A stretch of 64,000 nt of DNA from contig NZ_CP109487.1 of assembly GCF_036227605.1 (NCBI RefSeq), forward strand, positions 248,001-312,000, read 5' to 3'. The notes beneath the pieces were generated by a model. The model saw only the letters and a list, made by a program, of their open reading frames with translations. It did no database searches and was not told the origin of the DNA. This stretch comes from Streptomyces sp. NBC_01439 (GTDB lineage: Bacteria; Actinomycetota; Actinomycetes; Streptomycetales; Streptomycetaceae). Positions 17,299-23,414 of this stretch are shown here, one piece after another (position 1 is the first letter of the stretch; every line of letters begins with the position of its first letter). The position numbers and the translations under genes are program-made.

Positions 17299-18684
17299 TC
17301 ATGTCCCGTCGGACGCGCGGCGGATCGCGTCGAGCGTGCGCGTGACGTCCTCCTCGGTCGTCGACCAGTTGCTCACCGAGATGCGCATGACGCGGCGGCC
17401 GTGCCAGGTGGAGCCGCTGATCCAGGCCGCGCCCTCGTCGAGGAGTCGGGCCAGTACCCGGTCGGTGCGTTCGTCGTCGCCGAACTCGGCGCAGACCTGG
17501 GTGAAGACCACGTCGTTGAGGACGGTCGCACCCTCGATCGCGGAGATGCCGGTGGCGAAGGCGCGGGCGTGCCGGCACAGCCGGTCGACGAGGTCGACCA
17601 CTCCCGAGCGGCCGAGGGATCTGAGGACGGCCCATACGGTGAAGGCGCGTCCGCGGCGGGAGAGTTCGGGGACCTTGTCGACGGGGTCGCCGTGTTCGTG
17701 CTGGATGAGGTAGTCGCCGCGCTCGCCCATCGCCGACCGGAGGGCGGAGGGGTCACGGACGACGGCGAGGCCGCAGTCGTAGGGGACGTTCAGGGTCTTG
17801 TGGGCGTCCGTGGCCCAGGAGTCCGCCTGTGCGCAGCCGTCGGTGAGGTGTGCGTGGGCCGGGGAGGCGGCCGCCCACAGGCCGAAGGCGCCGTCCACGT
17901 GCACCCACGCGTCGGCCTCGCGAGCGGCTCGGATCGTCTCGGCGAAGGGGTCGAAGGCGCCGGAGTGGATGTCGCCGGCTTGGAGGATCACGAGGGTGGG
18001 GCGGGGACCGGGGGCGACACCGGGACCGCGGGCCAGCAGGGCGCGGCGCAGGGCCTCGGGGTCGATGCGTCCTTGCTCGTCGGCCTCGACGAGCTCGGGC
18101 CGGCCGAGCCCGAGGTAGCGCAGGGCCAGGTCGATGGACATGTGGCGGTCCCGGCCCGCGACCACGCGCACGGGCGGCCCGCCGACGAGTCCGTCGTGGG
18201 CCACGTTCCAGCCGGTGCGCCGCAGCACCGTGTCGCGCCCGGCGGCGAGGCAGGTGAAGTTCGCCATGGTGGCGCCCGTGGTGAAGCCGACGGCGCTGTC
18301 GGGTGGGAGACCGAGCAGGTCGAGCAGCCAGGCGCCGGCGATCTCCTCCGCCGCCGTGTACGCGGGCGAGACCGCGCGCATCACGCAGTTCTGGTCCCAG
18401 GCGCTGACCAACCAGTCCGCCGCGAGAGCGGCCGGCTCGGTACCGCCGATCACGAACCCGTAGAAGCGGCCGCTGGGGAAGGCGGTGAGCCCCGGCTCAC
18501 AGGCCGTGGCCAGGAGGTCGACGACATCGGCGGGCGCGCTGGGCGCGTCGGGCAGCTCGGCGCCGAGCGCGCGCACGATCTCGTCGACCGAGGCGCGGGC
18601 GGGAACCGGGCGGTCGGACAGACTGGACAGCCAGCGGACGGCGTGGCCGTGCGCCTGTCGGAGCGCCGCCTCGCGCTCATCCAT
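17299..18684 (-). CDS. PLP-dependent group II decarboxylase-like enzyme
   Basis: A 461-residue protein of the aromatic-L-amino-acid/tyrosine/glutamate decarboxylase superfamily. Seen are GFTTGATMANFTCLAAGRD (phosphate-binding Gly/Ala loop), AWVHVDGAFGLWAA (cofactor Asp) and the Schiff-base Lys in SWATDAHKTLNVPYDCG. The C-terminal domain has RVMRISVSNWSTTEEDV. Many streptomycete members are annotated as aspartate aminotransferase family or PLP-dependent decarboxylase, and the natural amino acid is not deducible. Cytoplasmic, full length, single gene. The ATG start agrees with the family N-terminus (REAALRQAHGHAVRWLSSL). Confidence 0.85.
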   Translation of the reverse strand: MDEREAALRQAHGHAVRWLSSLSDRPVPARASVDEIVRALGAELPDAPSAPADVVDLLATACEPGLTAFPSGRFYGFVIGGTEPAALAADWLVSAWDQNCVMRAVSPAYTAAEEIAGAWLLDLLGLPPDSAVGFTTGATMANFTCLAAGRDTVLRRTGWNVAHDGLVGGPPVRVVAGRDRHMSIDLALRYLGLGRPELVEADEQGRIDPEALRRALLARGPGVAPGPRPTLVILQAGDIHSGAFDPFAETIRAAREADAWVHVDGAFGLWAAASPAHAHLTDGCAQADSWATDAHKTLNVPYDCGLAVVRDPSALRSAMGERGDYLIQHEHGDPVDKVPELSRRGRAFTVWAVLRSLGRSGVVDLVDRLCRHARAFATGISAIEGATVLNDVVFTQVCAEFGDDERTDRVLARLLDEGAAWISGSTWHGRRVMRISVSNWSTTEEDVTRTLDAIRRASDGT

Positions 18685-18743
18685 ACCTTGGACTATGGAA
18701 CAGGGCCCGCCCGCCCGCAAGCGGCGGGCAGGAGGGCGCAGGG

Positions 18744-19094
18744 TCAGTGGATGACGCTGAAGCTGCGCCAGGGCAGGCTCACGGGGGCCGTGACGTTCGA
18801 GAGGGTGGTGGCCACGTAGATCCCGTCGGCCTTGTCGGTCTTCTGGCAGTCCGGTGTCCGGTACAGGACGATGTCGACGAGGGTGTTGTTCTCGACGTGC
18901 GTGGCCCCCTTCGGGATGCCGATCTTGTGGCAGCCGACGACCAGCGTGTTGGAGTAGCTCAGCTCGACCGGCGAGTCGTGTCCGCGGAAGGTCAGCACGC
19001 CGACGGTGCTCCGGCCCAGGCCCGAGCAGGCGCTGGCCGTCAACAGCAGTGCTGCGACGCCCACGATGGTGCTGATACGTCGGCTGTGGGACAT
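18744..19094 (-). CDS. Small secreted lipoprotein of unknown function
   Basis: A 116-residue protein with a lipoprotein signal: RRISTIVGVAALLLTASAC ending at the lipobox Cys. The mature part has GVLTFRGHDSPVELSYSNTL, then VVGCHKIGIPKGATHVENNT and a C-terminal DIVLYRTPDCQK, giving two further cysteines that may form a disulfide. I do not recognise a domain. It lies 60 bp downstream-facing from the decarboxylase start on the same strand but has its own spacing, so an operon is unclear. Confidence 0.78.
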   Translation of the reverse strand: MSHSRRISTIVGVAALLLTASACSGLGRSTVGVLTFRGHDSPVELSYSNTLVVGCHKIGIPKGATHVENNTLVDIVLYRTPDCQKTDKADGIYVATTLSNVTAPVSLPWRSFSVIH

Positions 19095-19259
19095 GGGCTC
19101 GGTCCTCGTCTGTGCGGTGGTGACGGTCCTTGTCCACAGCCTGACCCGGCGGGGCGCGGCCGGCCTGCGTTGCTCGGCCGACTGGATGAGGGCGGACCTG
19201 CGGTGAACGTGCGGCGGACCGTCACCCCGCGCCGGCGGGCCGGCGGGCCGGCCACAGCA

Positions 19260-19916
19260 CTAGAGGCTCAGCGCGTCCTCCGCGTTGTTCATCCAGGCGG
19301 TCACGGAGTTCTTGTCGGGCGAGACGTACAGGCCGGGGGTGGACGCCTTCAGCGGCGTCTGCTTCAGGTCGGACTCGGTGCTCATCGTCAGCGCGATGGA
19401 GTTGACGGTCTTGCCCTTGCCGTCCTTCGCGCCGCCCATGAGCCCGGCGTAGGCCGACTGGCCCGGTTCCAGCCGGAGCGCGTCCTCGATGCCGGGGGCC
19501 GCGCCCCGTTCCGTGGCCTGGCCGTCCAGGTCGCCGAAGGTGACGACCGGGTGCCCGAGCGCCCTGCACGCCGTGGTCCCCTTGTTGGTGATCTTCAGCA
19601 GGTAGCTGCTGGTCGTGGGCTCGGCCAGGGTCGCGGTGAACGTCACGTCGAACGTGCTGCACGGGAAGACGTCGAAGTCGGGGTCGGTCGAGCCCGACTT
19701 CGGCGGCTTCGACGGCGTCGCGGTCTTCTTCGGCGCCGCGGACTTCGACGGACTCGCGCTCGGGACGGCGGTCGCGCTCCCGCTGGGGCCGGCCGTCGGG
19801 CTCGCGCTCGGCGTCCCGGACCCGCCCGCCGCGCCGTCCTCGGTGGGGCCACAGGCCGTCAGGGCCAGTGCGGATACGGCGGCGAGGGCGATGGCGGCCT
19901 TGCGTACGGTGCTCAT
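19260..19916 (-). CDS. DUF4232-type lipoprotein
   Basis: A 218-residue lipoprotein: signal KAAIALAAVSALALTACG, a linker of about 50 residues rich in Ser, Ala, Pro and Lys, then a C-terminal domain of DUF4232 type. That domain has CSTFDVTFTATLAEPTTSSY, LLKITNKGTTACRALGHPVV and LEPGQSAYAGLMGG. Such extracytoplasmic domains are very common in Streptomyces and of unknown role. The two cysteines in the domain could pair. AGGGGG precedes the ATG. It is separate from the smaller lipoprotein by 165 bp that contain nothing recognisable. Confidence 0.82.
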   Translation of the reverse strand: MSTVRKAAIALAAVSALALTACGPTEDGAAGGSGTPSASPTAGPSGSATAVPSASPSKSAAPKKTATPSKPPKSGSTDPDFDVFPCSTFDVTFTATLAEPTTSSYLLKITNKGTTACRALGHPVVTFGDLDGQATERGAAPGIEDALRLEPGQSAYAGLMGGAKDGKGKTVNSIALTMSTESDLKQTPLKASTPGLYVSPDKNSVTAWMNNAEDALSL

Positions 19917-20055
19917 GATGGTGGACCCCCTGGGGAATGCGCGGAACGCGCCGGGCTGGGCCGGTCTCTGGCTGAGCACCAGCGTCCCGTAGAAGCTTCA
20001 CAGCTTGGTGACGGCGCGTCGTCGGATCGACCACGGTTGCGGCCGGGGCCGGTCC

Positions 20056-20075
20056 GTGCCGTGCCGTGCCGTGCC
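20056..20075. repeat. Four tandem GTGCC units
   Basis: A perfect 5-bp microsatellite of four units lies about 20 bp before the start of the next plus-strand gene, where copy-number change could alter expression. Length polymorphism is a guess. Confidence 0.6.
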
Positions 20076-20093
20076 GCCCTTAGCATCTGGGTC

Positions 20094-20948
20094 ATGGGGA
20101 TATCGCAGGAGAACGGCCGGTCCGGCGCGTGGCGGGTCACGGTGCGGGCGCGGGGGCGCGGGGCCGGTCTACCGCCGGGTGGCCCCTCCCGTCCTGCGGG
20201 TCGGCCGCTCGCCCGACGGCAGGACCTGCGGATCCACGGCACGCCCGGGAAGATCAGCTGTATCGACGGCTCGGGCCGCACCCGCTGGACCGCGTCCTGC
20301 TCCGGCGTGCCCAACGCCGCCCACATCTCCGGCGGCCGGGTCCTGGTCACAACGGACTCCCTCGCGTACACGGCCTGGGGCAACCTCGGCCCGGCCGCGC
20401 TGCTCGACCTCGCGGACGGCAGCCGGGTCGCCGAACTGCGGGGAGCACGCGGCGCGGCCCTGGGCGGCGGCCGGTTCGTACTCGGCCTGGAGGGCTACGA
20501 CGCCTTCGACACCTGGGCGTACGACCGCGACGGCACCCTGTACGACTCCTGGCGCAGCTACGGGCACTACGTCGTCGGGACCGGCATCCGCGTCGTCGAG
20601 ACCGACCGCAACATCCCCACCAGCAGCCGGGTGGTCCGGCTGCTGCCCGGTGGCACCGTGGAACGCGGGCCGTCGCTCTGCGACCCGCAGACCCCGGAGC
20701 CGCTCGTCCTCACGGACGGCACCGTCCTGGTCCTCGACGCCGGAGTGTTGCGCGCCGTCGGCCGCCGGCTGGAGGACACGGTCCTCGCCGAGCTGCAGGC
20801 CATCGATCCCGAGGAAGCGTGGCGCTACCACGGCTCGCTCCACCGCGCCGGCGACGACATCACGGCGACCATCACCGAACAGCATCCCGACCAGCCCGGC
20901 AAGTACGGCTACCGGACCTGGACGCTCACCCTCCATCAGGGCGGATGA
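20094..20948 (+). CDS. Conserved hypothetical beta-propeller-like protein with a frame-shifted N-terminal segment
   Basis: Open frame of 284 residues. From residue 43 it resembles a streptomycete family of unknown function: RIHGTPGKISCIDGSGRTRW, SCSGVPNAAHISGGRVLVTT, AALGGGRFVLGLEGYDAFDT and GTVLVLDAGVLRAVGRRL. Between about 20160 and 20220 the annotated frame reads LPPGGPSRPAGRPLARRQ with poor third positions. The next frame reads VYRRVAPPVLRVGRSPDGR, the expected family sequence, with 18 of 19 third positions G or C. An extra base near 20150-20165 and a missing G near 20220 would restore one frame. The protein may tolerate this or the bases may be miscalled. No signal peptide. Confidence 0.72.
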   Translation: MGISQENGRSGAWRVTVRARGRGAGLPPGGPSRPAGRPLARRQDLRIHGTPGKISCIDGSGRTRWTASCSGVPNAAHISGGRVLVTTDSLAYTAWGNLGPAALLDLADGSRVAELRGARGAALGGGRFVLGLEGYDAFDTWAYDRDGTLYDSWRSYGHYVVGTGIRVVETDRNIPTSSRVVRLLPGGTVERGPSLCDPQTPEPLVLTDGTVLVLDAGVLRAVGRRLEDTVLAELQAIDPEEAWRYHGSLHRAGDDITATITEQHPDQPGKYGYRTWTLTLHQGG

Positions 20949-20990
20949 GCCCGAGCGCACCCGGTACCGCGGGGGCGGCCGGGTGGGCCG

Positions 20991-21239
20991 TCAGTTCGCC
21001 ACCACGGTCAGTACGGCCGAGACGACCGTGACCGCGGACGCGGCGACCATCCAGTTCCGGGCCCGGCCCGCCAGCACCGGGATCCCGTCAGGGTCCGCGT
21101 CGGCGTCGGCCTCCTCCGATTCCTCTCCCGGCCTCCGCAGGCGCGGACACGACCGGCAGGCCGGATCGTGGACCAGTGTGTCGAGCCAGACGACACCGTC
21201 GAGCGGCGCCCGAGCGAACAGCATCCCGTCAGATTCCAT
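20991..21239 (-). CDS. Small tail-anchored membrane protein
   Basis: An 82-residue protein: a soluble Cys-containing segment (HDPACRSCPRLRRP, a CxxC), an acidic linker, and a C-terminal hydrophobic helix (NWMVAASAVTVVSAVLTVV) that ends the protein, giving a tail-anchor topology. I do not recognise the family. Codon use is coding-like. It is convergent with the preceding plus-strand gene with only 42 bp between stops. Confidence 0.6.
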   Translation of the reverse strand: MESDGMLFARAPLDGVVWLDTLVHDPACRSCPRLRRPGEESEEADADADPDGIPVLAGRARNWMVAASAVTVVSAVLTVVAN

Positions 21240-21361
21240 AACCGGACAACGCCATGATCCGCATCAGGCCACTGCCGGCGGCCGGACCGAGGCCCAACCG
21301 TTGCCGACCAGCCGATCACACAATGAGTTGAGCACACCGGAGGGCCGCGGTGCGCGCCGGG

Positions 21362-21862
21362 TCAGCGGCCGCGGCGGTGGTCGTAGATGGTGAGGCAGAG
21401 CGCCTTCATGGCGGTCTCCGCCCGCCCCGGGTCCGCGCCGTGGTCGATGGCTTCGAGGGCGGCGGCCGCGGAGTTCCGCACCGGGTACGGCAGGCCCTCG
21501 TAGGCGGAGATGCGGTAGGCCATCGTGCGGCGGGCCTCCCGCTCGGCCTCGCTCACCCCGTCGGGGGTGAGCGGAAAGACGGCGGCCTGGTAGGTCGCGA
21601 TGCAGACGAGCGCGGCGTCGGCGAGGCCCTCGGCGTAGCCGTCGGCCGGGGCGTCCCGGTCCTCGGGCTGGAAGAGGGCGAGGACCTGCCGGCGGGAGAA
21701 GAACGATCCCAGCCCGGCGCCGAGACCGGCCACGGCCGCGAAGACCACGGCCATCAGCCGGCCGGACAGGAGCAGGCCGAGGCAGGCTCCGGCGACCGCG
21801 CCGCACGTCACCAACACGAAGGTGATCATCAGGTGGATGCGCGCGCCGAGCTGGGGCTTCAT
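21362..21862 (-). CDS. Membrane protein of unknown function
   Basis: A 166-residue protein with two adjacent N-terminal helices (HLMITFVLVTCGAVAGACLG and LMAVVFAAVAGLGAGLGSFF) and a cytoplasmic domain of about 110 residues rich in Ala, Glu and Arg (AEGLADAALVCIATYQAAVF, then YEGLPYPVRNSAAAALEAID). No known domain is apparent. It is 65 bp downstream of the RNA ligase gene on the same strand, so co-transcription is possible. The ATG start agrees with the hydrophobic N-terminus. Confidence 0.7.
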   Translation of the reverse strand: MKPQLGARIHLMITFVLVTCGAVAGACLGLLLSGRLMAVVFAAVAGLGAGLGSFFSRRQVLALFQPEDRDAPADGYAEGLADAALVCIATYQAAVFPLTPDGVSEAEREARRTMAYRISAYEGLPYPVRNSAAAALEAIDHGADPGRAETAMKALCLTIYDHRRGR

Positions 21863-21927
21863 GGCAGCAGTATGCACAGTGCCGCCTGCGCCGGAGGAAT
21901 CCGGCGACCGTCCCCGCTCCGCTGGTG

Positions 21928-22929
21928 TCAGGCGCGGCGGTCGGCGGCGTCGAAGCGGGCCAGGGTCAGCGCTCCCGCGTGCAGGGATTCCTCCAGTGCG
22001 CGGTGCGTCGTCCCGTCCAGGCCGCCCAGCGCCTGCGCCACCTCCTCGGTGGCGTCCCGGGCGATCTCGGCGGCCAGGTCGCCCGGCGGGGTGCGCGGGC
22101 CCAACTTGCTCACGGCTGAAGCGGCCCGGGCCGGGGTGAGCAGGCCGGTGCCGTGGGCGAGCAGCCAGCCGGGAACTCCTGCCGCACCTTCGGCGGGCGC
22201 CCGGTAGGGGCGCGAGCCGTCGAACCGCTCGTCCTCGGCGAAGGCTGGCTGCTTGAACTTGGCCATGGGCCGCCCGGGCTCGCGGGATCCGTCGGCGGGT
22301 TTGACGACGAGGCCCTCGGCGAGGTTGTCGGGCAGCGCGGGCAGACCCAGCAGTGCGGGCAGCCGGGTGGGGAAGACCGCCGGCAGCTCCTGGAGGCGCC
22401 CGAGCGGGCCTTCGGCGAGCAACGGGACGCAGAGCAGACCCGCCTCGTCGGCCGCCGCGCGCAGCGTCCGGTCCCCGACCCAGTACGGGCCGTCGTCGTC
22501 GGTGACGGTGGCGTCGAAGGGGAGCCAGAGGAGTTCGGGCGCGTACCAGACGCCGGTCTGGACGGGCTCCGCCGCCGGCGTGGCGGTTACATCGGGGTGG
22601 GGGTATCGGCCGCCGGCGAGTTCGCCGTAGACGGTGACGACCGCGGAGGCCGGGGCTCCGGCGTCCTCGCGCAGGCGCTGCGCGCAGCGGGTCGCGGCGA
22701 CCGCCAGCGCGGGCCAGATCCGACCGACCCCGAAGAAGTCGTCCAGCCCGCCGTCCGCCAGGAGTTCGCGCCGCTTGGCGGGGTGCGCGCCCGACGCGTC
22801 GCACACGACGGCGAAGTTGGCGCCGTGGATCTTCTCGTGGGCCACCCAGTTCCGCCCGCGGGCCTCTCCCAGCCGGGTGTTCGCGGGGATCTTCGGATAC
22901 GGGGTCCAGGGGCGGGGTTCGGGGTGCAC
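21928..22929 (-). CDS. Rnl2-like RNA ligase / nucleotidyltransferase
   Basis: A covalent nucleotidyltransferase of about 333 residues. Motif I is VAHEKIHGANFAVVCD, with adenylated Lys in K-I-H-G. Motif IV is NLAEGLVVKP and motif V MAKFKQPAF; VYGELAGGRYPHP and LLWLPFDATV lie between. It resembles T4 Rnl2-type RNA ligases that seal nicks in duplex RNA. A longer frame opens at 23031, but its first 34 codons have many A/T third positions, so I chose the GTG at 22929, whose product starts HPEPRPWTPYPKIPANTRLG. There is no clear Shine-Dalgarno. No RtcB, tRNA nuclease or kinase gene is adjacent; repair or phage-response roles are speculation. Confidence 0.78.
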   Translation of the reverse strand: MHPEPRPWTPYPKIPANTRLGEARGRNWVAHEKIHGANFAVVCDASGAHPAKRRELLADGGLDDFFGVGRIWPALAVAATRCAQRLREDAGAPASAVVTVYGELAGGRYPHPDVTATPAAEPVQTGVWYAPELLWLPFDATVTDDDGPYWVGDRTLRAAADEAGLLCVPLLAEGPLGRLQELPAVFPTRLPALLGLPALPDNLAEGLVVKPADGSREPGRPMAKFKQPAFAEDERFDGSRPYRAPAEGAAGVPGWLLAHGTGLLTPARAASAVSKLGPRTPPGDLAAEIARDATEEVAQALGGLDGTTHRALEESLHAGALTLARFDAADRRA

Positions 22930-23056
22930 CAGGTGATGGTAGCGAGCGCGTCCGCGGAGGTCCCCGGGTTTGTCCTGCGCATGCTCGGCGGGGTCTGCGG
23001 GACTCCCCTTAGGGTGGCGGGGAAGATCCACATCCTGATGCGGGAGGTATCCAGTC

Positions 23057-23374
23057 GTGTTCGCCGTGATCTACCGGTGGCGGCTCCGGCCGGGCATGGA
23101 GCAGCAGTTCACCGACGGCTGGCACCGGGTGACCGCGGCCATCCGCGCGCAGTGCGGCAGTTACGGGTCCCGGCTGCACCGGGCGGACGACGGTACCTGG
23201 GTGGCGTATGCCCGCTGGCCCGACGAGGAGGCGCGCGCACGCTGTGCGGCGGCCGACCCGCAAGGGGTCGCGATGATGGTGGGGGCGATCGCGGAGCGTC
23301 TGCCGGAGACCCGGATGCAGATCGTCGACGACATGCTCGCGGAACCCGGCGGCGTCCCGGGCACGGCGCCCTGA
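23057..23374 (+). CDS. ABM-domain (antibiotic biosynthesis monooxygenase-like) protein
   Basis: A 105-residue ferredoxin-like-fold protein: FAVIYRWRLRPGMEQQFTDG, WHRVTAAIRAQCGSYGSRLH, TWVAYARWPDEEARARC. Dimeric alpha-beta barrel proteins of this type include heme-degrading and quinol monooxygenases, but many are uncharacterised. GGGAGG lies upstream of the GTG start. It stands alone between divergent and convergent neighbours and shares no obvious pathway with them. Confidence 0.8.
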   Translation: MFAVIYRWRLRPGMEQQFTDGWHRVTAAIRAQCGSYGSRLHRADDGTWVAYARWPDEEARARCAAADPQGVAMMVGAIAERLPETRMQIVDDMLAEPGGVPGTAP

Positions 23375-23396
23375 CCGGGCGCCGGACGCGGTCGTG

Positions 23397-23408
23397 GAGC
23401 ACGTGCTC
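23397..23408. other. Perfect 12-bp palindrome between convergent genes
   Basis: GAGCACGTGCTC is a perfect dyad, placed between the stops of the ABM gene and the large phosphatase. It could be part of a bidirectional terminator or a protein site; nothing else supports either. Confidence 0.3.
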
Positions 23409-23414
23409 GTGACG

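Noticed and set aside
16237..18819. 860-codon plus-strand frame across the Tap remnant and opposite the decarboxylase
   Set aside because: No domain and shadow-like composition; the minus strand carries a complete PLP decarboxylase there.
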